Positions 8,363 to 16,925 of a DNA stretch of 64,000 nucleotides are shown one piece after another. Origin of the DNA: Bacillota bacterium (GTDB lineage: Bacteria; Bacillota; Clostridia; Lachnospirales; Lachnospiraceae); assembly GCA_023421075.1 (NCBI GenBank), contig JAEZUM010000011.1, forward strand, positions 1-64,000. Direction: 5' to 3'. A program made the translations under genes and the position numbers. Under the pieces are notes generated by a model. It was not told the DNA's origin and made no database searches. It was given only the letters and a program-made list of their open reading frames with translations. Within the stretch, counting starts at the first letter, position 1, and each line of letters opens with the position of its first letter.

Positions 8363-10216
8363 ATGTCATCAACATTTTTTGGATTAAATATTGGACAAAC
8401 CGGATTGTATGCATATCAGTCAGCACTGGATACAACCGCTCATAATATCGCCAATGCTGAGACAGAGGGTTACTCCAGACAGGTGATGCAGCAGAAGGCC
8501 GGGAAAGCACTTAAGGTGAATTCCACCTATGGTATGGCAGGTACCGGTGTTAGTGTGTCCGGCATTGTTCAGAAAAGAGAAGAATATTACGATACAAAGT
8601 ATTGGAAGAACAATACACTTTACGGTGAGTATTCCGGTAAATCCTATTACATGAACGAGATTGAAAGTTATTTTAACGAGGTCAGTGTTGAGGGATTTAC
8701 AACGACTTTTAATTCTATGTTTGAAAGTCTTCAGGAGCTATCCAAGGATCCCTCCAGCTTGAATGTTCGTACTCAGGTGGTGAACTATGCAAAAAGTTTC
8801 ACGGAATATTTTAATTCCCTATCCGGGAATTTGAATAGTATTCAGGAAGAATGTAACTTTGAGATTCGAAACAAGGTGGACCAGATCAATTCCTGTGCAC
8901 AGCAGATCGCTGCGTTAACAAAACAGATTAACACACTGGAAGTGACCGGTGGTACTGCAAATGATTTACGTGATCAGCGAGCACTGCTGGTAGATGAACT
9001 TTCCGAGATTGCTAATATTTCGGTTACCGAAAGGAAGGTTGGAGAGGGCTTCGGGATTACCAGTTATGTGGTGAAACTAGACAGTATTACTCTGGTGGAT
9101 GGCAGTAATTATAATAATTTACAGGTCGTTCCGAGAGATAAGAAAGTAAATCAGAATGATGTAGATGGTTTATATGATATAAAGTGGGATAACGGCCAGG
9201 ATTTCGATATTCGAAGTGCTTCCCTTGGTGGAACACTTCAGGCACTTTTAGAGGTTCGTGACGGTAATAATCAATTTAACCTTCAAGGAAAAGTAAGTGC
9301 AGAAATGGGTGACAATTTTGTTACCATGATTAATACGAATATAAATTCTGTGGAAAAGCTAAATATTCCGGAGACCGGAATTGTAACAGTAGGCAATCGT
9401 GATTATAAATACTCCGGCTTTGAGGTGACGAAGGATTCTGATGGCAAGTTTATTTATACCTTTGAGCTAGAGGGGACGGTTACTGCGGATGCAGTTGATA
9501 TGGCTTCCCGTATTGGTGAAAGCATCAACTATAAAGGAATACCGTATTACATGGAAAAGCTGAACGAATTTGTTCGTACCTTCGCTAAGGCCTTCAATGA
9601 TATTCACAGAACCGGGAAGGATCTGGAAGGCAATTCCGGTATGGACATCTTCAGTGCGACAGGAAAAGTCAATGGAAGAGATTACTCCTTTGGTCCGTTA
9701 GTGGGTTCGGATGACTATGAATATTACGATTTTGATACCTTCAATTCACAGACCGGCGGATATTATGAAGCAATTCCGGATAGTGAACCATTTTACGGCT
9801 CGTATTATTTTATGACAGCTTCCAATATCAACATTACCGGAGCTCTGATGCGGGATACCAATAAATTGGCGACAACAAAAGATGTTGTTAATGGTACGGA
9901 AGCGAATGATATCGTTAAGAAACTCATTGCATTGAAGGATAACAAGAAGATATTCGAGGAGGGCACTCCGGAGGGATTCTTCCAGACCTTAGTAGCAGAG
10001 ATTGGTATTGATACCGGAAAGGCTGCAACATTCGCTAACAGCCAGTCAAATATTTTGGATACGATCACAAATCAGAGGCTTTCTGTCTCCGGTGTTGATG
10101 TCGACGAGGAAGCAATGAATTTGGTGCGTTATCAAAATGCATATAATTTATCTGCAAAGGTTATCTCTGTGATGGATGAAATATACGATAAGTTAATTAA
10201 TTATATGGGCGCATAG
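8363..10216 (+). CDS. flgK2: Hook-filament junction protein FlgK, second copy
   Basis: A second FlgK-type protein, 617 residues. The N-terminus reads FFGLNIGQTGLYAYQSAL and then TAHNIANAETEGYSRQ, the same rod/hook signature as the first copy with clear divergence. The C-terminus has NLVRYQNAYNLSAKVISV and a closing helix. The middle (about 200-540) differs from the first copy in length and sequence, which argues for an old duplication, not a recent one. The ATG follows TTGGAGTGAG. It lies in one run with flgN, flgK and flgL, so the same chaperone could serve it. Confidence 0.9.
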   Translation: MSSTFFGLNIGQTGLYAYQSALDTTAHNIANAETEGYSRQVMQQKAGKALKVNSTYGMAGTGVSVSGIVQKREEYYDTKYWKNNTLYGEYSGKSYYMNEIESYFNEVSVEGFTTTFNSMFESLQELSKDPSSLNVRTQVVNYAKSFTEYFNSLSGNLNSIQEECNFEIRNKVDQINSCAQQIAALTKQINTLEVTGGTANDLRDQRALLVDELSEIANISVTERKVGEGFGITSYVVKLDSITLVDGSNYNNLQVVPRDKKVNQNDVDGLYDIKWDNGQDFDIRSASLGGTLQALLEVRDGNNQFNLQGKVSAEMGDNFVTMINTNINSVEKLNIPETGIVTVGNRDYKYSGFEVTKDSDGKFIYTFELEGTVTADAVDMASRIGESINYKGIPYYMEKLNEFVRTFAKAFNDIHRTGKDLEGNSGMDIFSATGKVNGRDYSFGPLVGSDDYEYYDFDTFNSQTGGYYEAIPDSEPFYGSYYFMTASNINITGALMRDTNKLATTKDVVNGTEANDIVKKLIALKDNKKIFEEGTPEGFFQTLVAEIGIDTGKAATFANSQSNILDTITNQRLSVSGVDVDEEAMNLVRYQNAYNLSAKVISVMDEIYDKLINYMGA

Positions 10217-10312
10217 GAATGTGCATAGAAAGCATATGGCGCTTTCTAGAATACCCATTCCTAGGTAAGAAGAAATAATGAAATCCATTGGAATTTCATC
10301 ATTCCTTCTTAC
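10216..10312 (+). promoter_or_regulatory. Two consecutive hairpins between flgK2 and flgL
   Basis: The first hairpin starts in the flgK2 stop codon: GGAATG (10216-10221) with CATTCC (10256-10261), enclosing TAGAAAGC (10226-10233) with GCTTTCTA (10241-10248). The second runs 10265-10312, with GTAAGAAG pairing with the final CTTCTTAC and an A/T stem inside. There is no clear T-run. They may adjust the flgL level relative to flgK. Confidence 0.5.
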
Positions 10313-10395
10313 GGGTAACGGTTAGGATAAAGAAATCTACTGGAATATTATATTTTATTCTTAAATATTTGTCTAAGGGTCAGGAGGTTAGGAAA

Positions 10396-11886
10396 ATGAG
10401 AATAACAAATAAAATGATGACAAACAATATGATGAGTAATATCAATCGTAATAAACTTGGTATGACAGCTTTGGAGCAGCAATACTCTACAGGCAAGAAG
10501 ATCCAGAAGCCTTCCGAAGACCCGATTATTGCGGTAAGAGCACTAAAGCTACGTACGAATCTGTCTGAGCTGGAGCAGTATTATGAGAAGAATATTCCGG
10601 ATGCAAAATCTTGGATGGATGTGACAGAGAGTTCTTTAACCACCTTGAATGGAATTCTCTCTTCGATTAATACCTACTGTATCCAAGGAAGCTCGGATAC
10701 CTTGACAGCCAATGACCGTTCTGCGATCGTGGAGAATCTGGAGCAGATGAAACAACAGATCTATCAAGAGGGAAACACAAATTATGCAGGTAGATATGTG
10801 TTCACCGGATTTAAAACAGATAGCTCGTTGATATTTACAGAGGATACTCCAAGCCTGACTTATAATATCACTGAGAATTTTACTGGCGAGCAGATTCAGA
10901 TCGTAAACAAGACGATTGGTGGCTATGTATTATCAGATTTTGATTCTGCAGCAACCTTTGATGATGCGCCAAAATATGTGCAGAGCTATCGCCTTCAATT
11001 ATCCTACGACAAATTGAGTGCTACTCCGCCTCCCAGTAATATCAATTACTCAATAAAAGACTCCTTAGGGAATATCACGGTTCAATCCTTCCCGATTACA
11101 AGGACTAGCTCCATAGAGGATGCCAATGCATACACCCCGGCCGGAAATGAGATTAATTTTATCAATGAGACCGGAGAGATTATTCTCGGAAAGGATATCT
11201 ATCAGACGCTCCGTACTGCAGTAAATATCAATACGACTTACACAAAGACAGGATTTGCGAATGGTGATCTGAAACCGGAACATTACTTCAATTGCGAGAT
11301 GACGGATAGTCAGAAACCGGAGCAGGATACGATTCAATTTACAAAGTCAGCACAGAAGATTGAGTATGAGGTTAATTTTAATCAAAAGCTGACGATTAAT
11401 ACCGAGGGTAGTGCTGCCTTTTCCCACCAAATCGGTAGAACGATTGATGATATTATGAATGCAGTAAATGAGGTTATCGCGTTAGAGAATATTGTTACAG
11501 AAGTAAAAAACCGATTAGCAGACAGCACGATTTCCGAAAGTGATAAGGCGCGATATGAGAAGATGAAGCAGCAGCTTGATACCGAGCTCGAGTTAAAGAA
11601 AAAAATCATGCAGAATGCTTTTGAGAAGGGTATTACAACCTCCGCTAAGGAACAAGACAGAGTGAATGTTGCTGTTGCAGATCTGGGAAGCAGATATGTC
11701 CGACTGGAGCTCACAGAAGAGCGTTTATCCAGCCAGAAGGTAGATTTTGAGGATCTGTTATCTACCAATGAGGATGCGGATATTGCTGAGACTATCATTA
11801 AGTACAGCTCAGCCGAGACCATTTATAATGCGTCTTTATCGGCGGCAGCGAAAGTGGTTCAGAGCACACTGTTAGACTTTCTCTAA
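10396..11886 (+). CDS. flgL: Hook-filament junction protein FlgL
   Basis: Hook-associated protein 3, connecting FlgK to the first flagellin subunits. The N-terminus MRITNKMMTNNMMSNI and the motif YSTGKKIQKPSEDP are typical. The C-terminus has a flagellin-like end (YNASLSAAAKVVQ). At 496 residues it is clearly longer than the usual FlgL of roughly 300. The extra length lies between about residues 150 and 400. I chose ATG 10396, behind CAGGAGG, and not the longer open frame starting at 10288, which runs through the leader hairpins. Its place before fliW and csrA is a common Firmicute order. Confidence 0.9.
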   Translation: MRITNKMMTNNMMSNINRNKLGMTALEQQYSTGKKIQKPSEDPIIAVRALKLRTNLSELEQYYEKNIPDAKSWMDVTESSLTTLNGILSSINTYCIQGSSDTLTANDRSAIVENLEQMKQQIYQEGNTNYAGRYVFTGFKTDSSLIFTEDTPSLTYNITENFTGEQIQIVNKTIGGYVLSDFDSAATFDDAPKYVQSYRLQLSYDKLSATPPPSNINYSIKDSLGNITVQSFPITRTSSIEDANAYTPAGNEINFINETGEIILGKDIYQTLRTAVNINTTYTKTGFANGDLKPEHYFNCEMTDSQKPEQDTIQFTKSAQKIEYEVNFNQKLTINTEGSAAFSHQIGRTIDDIMNAVNEVIALENIVTEVKNRLADSTISESDKARYEKMKQQLDTELELKKKIMQNAFEKGITTSAKEQDRVNVAVADLGSRYVRLELTEERLSSQKVDFEDLLSTNEDADIAETIIKYSSAETIYNASLSAAAKVVQSTLLDFL

Positions 11887-11970
11887 AAAAATAATGCAAA
11901 ATGCTATAAATACGTGTATAATGTCGATATACAGAACAAAAGAAATTCCGATGAAGGGAAGGCGAAAGAG

Positions 11971-12438
11971 ATGCTGGTTAAGACAAGACATTTTGGAGAA
12001 ATCGATCTTGATGAGAACAAGGTTATATATTTTGAAAACGGAATTTTTGGTTTCGAGGATTATAAGGAATTCACACTTTTATATGACGATGAAGAGGATG
12101 CAAGACCGGATATCTCCTGGCTTCAAAGTCTGAATGAACCTGCATTGGCAATCCCTGTGGTGAGTCCTTTTATTGTGAAGCCTGACTATAACCCCGAGGT
12201 AGACGACGAATTGCTGAAGCCACTCGGTGACCTGGTAGAGGAGAATATTGTAGTTCTTATCTCTATCACAGTACCGGAAGAGGTTGAGAAGATATCTGCT
12301 AATTTAAAAGCTCCCTTTATCATAAATTCGGATGAGCGTAAAGGTGCCCAAATTGTTGTAGAAAACCAGGATTATGAGGTTAAGTATTATTTCTATGAGC
12401 AGTTAAAGGCACACAAGGCGGCAAAGGAGGGCAAATAG
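11971..12438 (+). CDS. fliW: Flagellar assembly factor FliW
   Basis: A 155-residue cytoplasmic protein that binds CsrA and flagellin. In the Bacillus partner-switch model, free flagellin takes FliW away and releases CsrA, which then represses flagellin translation. Typical sequence includes HFGEIDLDENKVIYFENGIFGFE near the start (read in two parts: HFGEIDLDENK, then GIFGFE), LQSLNEPALAIPVVSPF in the middle and INSDERKGAQIV near the end. ATG 11971 follows GGAAGGCG. A TATAAT and a GTCGATAT lie just upstream (11920-11936), so a separate promoter is possible. csrA starts two bases after its stop codon, so the pair is surely co-transcribed. Confidence 0.95.
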   Translation: MLVKTRHFGEIDLDENKVIYFENGIFGFEDYKEFTLLYDDEEDARPDISWLQSLNEPALAIPVVSPFIVKPDYNPEVDDELLKPLGDLVEENIVVLISITVPEEVEKISANLKAPFIINSDERKGAQIVVENQDYEVKYYFYEQLKAHKAAKEGK

Positions 12439-12439
12439 T

Positions 12440-12661
12440 ATGCTGGCCCTATCAAGAAAAGCAAATGAATCAATTGTAATAGGCAATGATATAGAGATTA
12501 CCGTATTGGAAGTGAAAGGTGATCAGGTTAAGATCGGAATCAGTGCGCCGAAGTCCGTGCCGATCTATCGTAAGGAGATTTATCTTCAGATTAAGGAAGC
12601 GAATAAGGAAGCAATCGAATCTACCGCTACAGATGACTTACTGAAGAAATTATTTCAATAA
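12440..12661 (+). CDS. csrA: Carbon storage / flagellin translation regulator CsrA
   Basis: A 73-residue RNA-binding dimer that blocks ribosome sites containing GGA in hairpin loops. It opens with MLALSRKANESIVIG and has APKSVPIYRKEI, which carry the conserved RNA-contacting arginines of the family. It is slightly longer than E. coli CsrA, as is usual for the flagellar Firmicute form with a C-terminal tail for FliW. The site AAAGGAGGGC lies inside the end of fliW. Its likely target is the flagellin leader at 15904-15990. Confidence 0.96.
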   Translation: MLALSRKANESIVIGNDIEITVLEVKGDQVKIGISAPKSVPIYRKEIYLQIKEANKEAIESTATDDLLKKLFQ

Positions 12662-12685
12662 CTGTTGTTGAATAGAAACAGAATA

Positions 12686-12752
12686 AAAAGGCTTTTCGGA
12701 AATTGGTTGCAAATGCAAACAGATTCGAATAGCCTTTTATTACTTATTTTTT
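12686..12752 (+). terminator. Terminator after csrA
   Basis: AAAAGGCT pairs with AGCCTTTT around 12731-12738, with TTCGGAA/TTCGAA in the inner stem, and a T-rich stretch ends at 12752. It closes the flgM-to-csrA run. Confidence 0.75.
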
Positions 12753-12764
12753 TGTATGAGCTAT

Positions 12765-12790
12765 TAACTTTTCAAAAAGTAAGCCGATAT
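12765..12790 (+). promoter_or_regulatory. Sigma-28-like promoter of the flaG-fliD-fliS unit
   Basis: TAAC (12765-12768), 14 bases, then GCCGATAT (12783-12790), with seven of eight -10 bases matching consensus. Confidence 0.65.
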
Positions 12791-12807
12791 AAGAAATAGG
12801 ATGTTAT

Positions 12808-12856
12808 TGTGAAGATCTGTATCTTCACAAAGCGAATGAATGGGCAGTCAAGGATG
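12808..12856 (+). promoter_or_regulatory. flaG leader hairpin and candidate CsrA site
   Basis: TGTGAAGAT (12808-12816) and ATCTTCACA (12821-12829) form a perfect 9-bp stem with a 4-base loop. Downstream, CAAGGATG (12849-12856) resembles the CsrA core ARGGAUG. It is unpaired in any obvious hairpin, so this assignment is weak. Confidence 0.4.
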
Positions 12857-12911
12857 GCAAAAACAATATTAATAACTAATTGTATTCCCTTACACATGGA
12901 GGTGTGTCGAT

Positions 12912-13358
12912 ATGGCATTAGAGGTATTATCTGGAGCGGTTTATCATGATCCCGCAAAAATTGTCCCCAAGCAGAGGACAGAACAGAGCTCACAGGAGCA
13001 TAGTGCTACAAATTTAAGTATTACCGAGGTACCCGGTAGTGTAACCAGAGTTGCCGGTAACAGTCAGGCAGCCAGAGAACAAGGGAACGGTAAGAATGAT
13101 GGGCAGTCCAATGCACAAAAGGAAGGTATGGCGTCGGAACAGCAGATCAAATCCGCAATTTCCCAAGCGAACAGTAAGATGAAAACACATAGAACGAGAT
13201 GTGAATTCTCGTATCATGAAGAGACAAAACGGGTTTCAATTAAAGTTGTAGATAAAGATACACAAGAAGTTATTCGTGAAATTCCTCCGGAAGAAACACT
13301 GGAAATGGTGCAGAAGATGTGGGAACTTGCAGGAATCCTTGTGGATGAGAGAAGATAG
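12912..13358 (+). CDS. flaG: FlaG-family flagellar protein
   Basis: A 148-residue protein of the FlaG/YvyC family, linked to filament length and flagellar function. The N-terminal two thirds is low-complexity and polar. The conserved part is the last 60 residues, with FSYHEETKRVSIKVVDKDT, then EVIREIPPEETLEM. It lies 11 bases before fliD, the normal partnership. ATG 12912 follows GGAGGTG. A sigma-28-like promoter and a leader hairpin precede it. Confidence 0.9.
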   Translation: MALEVLSGAVYHDPAKIVPKQRTEQSSQEHSATNLSITEVPGSVTRVAGNSQAAREQGNGKNDGQSNAQKEGMASEQQIKSAISQANSKMKTHRTRCEFSYHEETKRVSIKVVDKDTQEVIREIPPEETLEMVQKMWELAGILVDERR

Positions 13359-13369
13359 GAGGTGCAGCT

Positions 13370-14872
13370 ATGCCAGTAAGATTGTCGGGTATTGCCTCCG
13401 GTATGGATACCGAAAGCATCGTTGCAGAGTTAATGAGCGCACAGCGCTTGAAAAAGACCAAGATTGAAAATAAAAAGACAAAAACCGAATGGAAGCAGGA
13501 TCAATGGAAGGAGTTGAATAAAAAACTCTATTCCTTCTATACCGGCTCTTTATCAAAGATGAAAATGCAAGGCAGCTTTAGCACAAAAACTGCAACCGTC
13601 TCTGATGCAAGCAAGGTATCTGTGACTGCATCCAACGGTGCGGTAGCGGGTAATCACAGTCTTAAAATATCTTCCTTAGCAAGTGCCCAATTTGTTACCG
13701 GTTCTCAATTGGGAAGTGGTACCACTGGTAGCACGACGCTAAGTAGCTTAGGTGTAGGCGAGGGTGATATAACCCTGACGAATGGAACCAAAACCACCAA
13801 AGTTACGGTATCTGCTACCACTACCATCAGTGAGTTTGTAACAAAATTAAAAGAAGGCGGGATCAATGCATCCTTTGATTCAACACAAAGGCGTTTATAC
13901 ATGAGTTCAAAGTCCAGCGGACAGGATGGAGCATTTTCTCTATCTGCTGCGGCAGGTTTAAATCTATCGAAAATCGGTTTGGCCGCTTTTGGAACCGCGG
14001 ATAGTGATGGTTCGGTAGCGTTGACCGGAGGCGGAACAATGTCCTATGTTTCTGCTAAGAATGCAGCCTTTGAATATAATGGTGCAGCCATGACAAGTTC
14101 TTCGAATACAGTAACTGCCAATGGACTTACTTTTAATTTACTTGGAACAACCGGAACAAACAGTATTAATATCAATGTTTCCGGTAATGTCAAGGCAGTC
14201 TATGACAGTATTAAGGGTTTTGTGAAGGACTATAATGAACTCATCAAGGAAATGAATAAGCTATATGATGCCAGTTCGGCAAAGGGCTTCGAACCTCTAA
14301 GCGATGACGAAAAGGAAGCTATGAGCGAGGATCAGATTGATAAATGGGAAACCAAAATCAAGGATTCCCTGTTACGAAGAGATAATACTTTAGGCACGCT
14401 GATCGGCACCATGAGGTCAACATTAAGCCAGAGTGTGACTTATGGTGATAAGGGATATGCATTGGCAACTTTTGGAATCAAAACTGCAAATTATACAGAA
14501 AAAGGTTTGCTACATATAGACGGTGATGAGGACGACAGCTCAGTAGCTGCTCAGGAGAACAAGCTGATGAAGGCGTTGGAGGAAAATCCCGGAGCAGTAA
14601 TGGAGACCCTCAATAACCTGGCAGGTAAATTATATTCTTCCTTTTCCGATGGAATGAAGAGTAATTCTCTTCGTAGTGCATTAACCTTTTATAATGACAA
14701 AGAGATTAAGAAACAGATTGATGATTACAAGGAAGACTTGGATACACTTGAGGATAAATTGAGTGATATTGAAAATCGTTACTTTAAACAATTTTCAGCG
14801 ATGGAAAAGGCAATGTCGAAAATGAATTCACAAAGCTCGTATTTTGCTTCCATGCTTGGCACCGGTAATTAA
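13370..14872 (+). CDS. fliD: Filament cap protein FliD (HAP2)
   Basis: A 500-residue cap protein at the filament tip that helps exported flagellin fold. The N-terminus VRLSGIASGMDTESIV is the FliD signature. The middle holds a threonine- and serine-rich surface domain (about 90-270). The C-terminal D0/D1 coil ends with YFKQFSAMEKAMSKMNSQS and SSYFASML. ATG 13370 follows GGAGGTG. It is followed by fliS. The many Ser/Thr in the middle would be possible glycan sites, but nothing shows modification directly. Confidence 0.95.
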   Translation: MPVRLSGIASGMDTESIVAELMSAQRLKKTKIENKKTKTEWKQDQWKELNKKLYSFYTGSLSKMKMQGSFSTKTATVSDASKVSVTASNGAVAGNHSLKISSLASAQFVTGSQLGSGTTGSTTLSSLGVGEGDITLTNGTKTTKVTVSATTTISEFVTKLKEGGINASFDSTQRRLYMSSKSSGQDGAFSLSAAAGLNLSKIGLAAFGTADSDGSVALTGGGTMSYVSAKNAAFEYNGAAMTSSSNTVTANGLTFNLLGTTGTNSININVSGNVKAVYDSIKGFVKDYNELIKEMNKLYDASSAKGFEPLSDDEKEAMSEDQIDKWETKIKDSLLRRDNTLGTLIGTMRSTLSQSVTYGDKGYALATFGIKTANYTEKGLLHIDGDEDDSSVAAQENKLMKALEENPGAVMETLNNLAGKLYSSFSDGMKSNSLRSALTFYNDKEIKKQIDDYKEDLDTLEDKLSDIENRYFKQFSAMEKAMSKMNSQSSYFASMLGTGN

Positions 14873-14914
14873 ATGAAATATAGGAATCAGTACTAAATCA
14901 GGAGGAACACGATT

Positions 14915-15292
14915 ATGGCTACTAATGCAGCAGCAGCTTATAAGGACAGCAAGATCTTAACAGCATCTCCGGCAGAGCTTACACTGATGCTTTATGAAGG
15001 AGCGATTAAGTTCGGTAACCTGGCAATTATGGCGATCGAAAAGAATCAGCTTGATAAGGCAAACATTAATATTATTAAGGCGGAGAGAATTATTACAGAA
15101 TTAAGGACTACTTTAAATTTTACATATCCGGTGGCGAAGGATTTTGATCTCGTTTACGATTATATTTATCGCAGACTTCTGGATGCTAATTTAAAGAAGG
15201 ATACTGAGATACTGGAAGAAGCATTGCAATACATTCGTGAGATGCGAGATACCTGGAAAGAGGTTATGCGACTTGCCAAGGGAGCTAAGTAA
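14915..15292 (+). CDS. fliS: Flagellin export chaperone FliS
   Basis: A 125-residue helical chaperone that binds the C-terminal helix of flagellin in the cytoplasm and stops premature polymerisation. It has the family start AAAAYKDSKILTASPAELTL, the helix LMLYEGAIKFGNLA and the end RDTWKEVMRLAKG. ATG follows AGGAGGAAC. It is placed between fliD and a putative second chaperone, as in other Firmicutes. Confidence 0.96.
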   Translation: MATNAAAAYKDSKILTASPAELTLMLYEGAIKFGNLAIMAIEKNQLDKANINIIKAERIITELRTTLNFTYPVAKDFDLVYDYIYRRLLDANLKKDTEILEEALQYIREMRDTWKEVMRLAKGAK

Positions 15293-15324
15293 AATCTGAA
15301 ATCGATTTTGGGAGGGTCTTTATC

Positions 15325-15822
15325 ATGGATTTAGATAACAATCAATCAAAGCAGACATATATCCGATTATTAATTGATTCCTCCAAAAAAAAGTTGGACG
15401 TACTTCTGGAGCTTATGTTCATTACGGAGCAGCAAGAGCTTCTTATAAATTCGGATACTTTTGAGGAAGATCTGTTTTCACAGACCATAGATCAGAAGGA
15501 GGAGCTTTTAGGACGTCTTCTTGAACTGGATCAAGGCTTCGAGATTATCTACAGCAGCGTTAAGGATGAACTGATGGAGAATCGATATCGCTATGAGGTG
15601 GAAATAAGAACACTTCAAGAATATATCGCCTCCATTACTGATGTAAGTGTAAGATTACAGGCATTAGAACTACGTAATAAAACGAAGCTGGAAGCTGTGT
15701 TGGCTGCAAAACGCAGAAACATCGGAAAGAGCAAGGTGAGTTCCCGGACAGCCGCGAATTATTACAAAACCATGACGAATCAGCATGAAGTACAATCTTT
15801 CTTTTATGACAAAAAAAAATAA
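15325..15822 (+). CDS. Putative flagellar chaperone (FliT/FlgN-like), not firmly identified
   Basis: A 165-residue, strongly helical and charged protein without membrane segment or signal peptide. Features include LLIDSSKKKLDVLLELMFIT, a central coiled coil (about 50-135) and a basic tail with AANYYKTM. Position right after fliS and before flagellin is where FliT, the FliD chaperone, often sits, and the all-helical make-up fits FliT or FlgN. I do not see a diagnostic motif, so the name is inferred mainly from location. ATG follows GGGAGGG. Confidence 0.6.
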   Translation: MDLDNNQSKQTYIRLLIDSSKKKLDVLLELMFITEQQELLINSDTFEEDLFSQTIDQKEELLGRLLELDQGFEIIYSSVKDELMENRYRYEVEIRTLQEYIASITDVSVRLQALELRNKTKLEAVLAAKRRNIGKSKVSSRTAANYYKTMTNQHEVQSFFYDKKK

Positions 15823-15841
15823 AAAAAGTTTCAAATAGATA

Positions 15842-15868
15842 TAAAGTTTTATAAAACTATTCCGATAT
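15842..15868 (+). promoter_or_regulatory. Sigma-28 promoter of the flagellin gene
   Basis: TAAAGTTT (15842-15849), 11 bases, then TCCGATAT (15861-15868). The -35 half is a full match to the Bacillus SigD form and the -10 half has two differences. It is the best sigma-28 promoter in the window. Confidence 0.88.
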
Positions 15869-15903
15869 ATATTACAAGTAAAGAAAATTTACTTAAAGCT
15901 AAT

Positions 15904-15990
15904 CTCCTGGATGGAGCGTACGGCCGGATGGGGGATAAAACTAAAAAATAAGTAGCATGGATGCTACAACAACATTATTCAAGGAGGAAA
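15904..15990 (+). promoter_or_regulatory. Flagellin 5' leader with GGA-loop hairpins (candidate CsrA sites)
   Basis: Hairpin 1: CTCC-TGGAT-GGAG (15904-15916). Hairpin 2: GTAGC-ATGGAT-GCTAC (15952-15967). Both present GGAT in the loop, the classic CsrA recognition form. A third unpaired CGGAT lies at 15925-15929, and the ribosome site AAGGAGGAAA is at 15981-15990. With fliW and csrA only 3 kb upstream, a CsrA-repressed leader is likely. Confidence 0.6.
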
Positions 15991-15994
15991 TAAT

Positions 15995-16831
15995 ATGATA
16001 GTACAACACAATATGGCAGCAGCCAACACAAACAGACAGTTAGGTATCACCAATGGTCATCTTGGTAAATCCACAGAGAAGTTATCTTCCGGTTACAGAA
16101 TTAACCGTGCAGGTGATGACGCAGCTGGTCTTTCCATCTCCGAGAAGATGAGAGGACAAATCAGAGGTCTTGAGCAGGCTTCTACCAATGCTCAGGATGG
16201 TATCTCTTTAATTCAGACAGCTGAAGGTGCATTAAACGAGACTCACTCCATTCTTCAAAGAATGAGAGAGTTAGCTGTTCAGGCATCTAACGATACTAAC
16301 GTATCTATCGACCGTAAGTCCATCGAGAAAGAGCTTTCCGCTCTGACTTCAGAGATCGATCGTATCGCTACTCAGACAGAGTTCAACACCAAGAAGCTTA
16401 TGGATGGTACATATTCAACCGGTGGTACTACAATGAAGTTCCAGGTTGGTGCTAACAGCGGACAGAGTATTGATCTTAATATCAATAACATGAAGGCTTC
16501 TGCATTAGCAACTGGTTTAGCTACTATTAAGAATAAAGTATCTGCATTCAGTCTTGCTACTGCAGCAATCACAACAATCAACAGTGCAATTAAGACTGTA
16601 TCTGAGCAGAGATCCGCACTTGGTGCTGTTCAGAACAGATTAGAGCATACGATTGCTAACGCTGATAACACTGCTGAGAACTTACAGGCAGCTGAGTCCC
16701 GTATCCGTGACGTTGACATGGCTAAAGAGATGGTATCTTACTCCAAGAGTAATATCCTTCAGCAGGCAGCTCAGTCAATGTTGGCTCAAGCAAATCAGTC
16801 TACACAAGGTGTATTGTCATTACTTCAGTAA
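15995..16831 (+). CDS. fliC: Flagellin
   Basis: The filament subunit, 278 residues, short because the outer D2/D3 domains are almost absent. The N-terminal D0/D1 region (1-135) has the flagellin start IVQHNMAAANTNRQLG, then EKLSSGYRINRAGDDAAGLS. LQRMRELAVQ (87-96) is the stretch recognised by Toll-like receptor 5 in other flagellins. The C-terminal D1/D0 (about 175-278) ends with AQSMLAQANQSTQGVLSLLQ. Only about 30 residues (around 137-168, with STGGTT) separate the two halves, so glycan sites must lie there or on D1. Codon use is visibly more restricted than in neighbours, as expected for high expression. Confidence 0.97.
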   Translation: MIVQHNMAAANTNRQLGITNGHLGKSTEKLSSGYRINRAGDDAAGLSISEKMRGQIRGLEQASTNAQDGISLIQTAEGALNETHSILQRMRELAVQASNDTNVSIDRKSIEKELSALTSEIDRIATQTEFNTKKLMDGTYSTGGTTMKFQVGANSGQSIDLNINNMKASALATGLATIKNKVSAFSLATAAITTINSAIKTVSEQRSALGAVQNRLEHTIANADNTAENLQAAESRIRDVDMAKEMVSYSKSNILQQAAQSMLAQANQSTQGVLSLLQ

Positions 16832-16850
16832 TTTTTTACTATGGTATGAA

Positions 16851-16884
16851 AATAAGGCCGGCCATTTGGCCGGTCTTATTTTAT
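16851..16884 (+). terminator. Flagellin terminator
   Basis: AATAAGGCCGGCC and GGCCGGTCTTATT form a G+C-rich stem with an ATTT loop; TTTTATAT follows. Confidence 0.92.
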
Positions 16885-16925
16885 ATATAATCTAATCCGC
16901 AACAGAATAAATGATGGGAGTAGTC

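Noticed and set aside
11382..11822. 146-residue serine-rich minus-strand frame
   Set aside because: Antisense to the end of flgL; composition reflects the complement of the coding strand.
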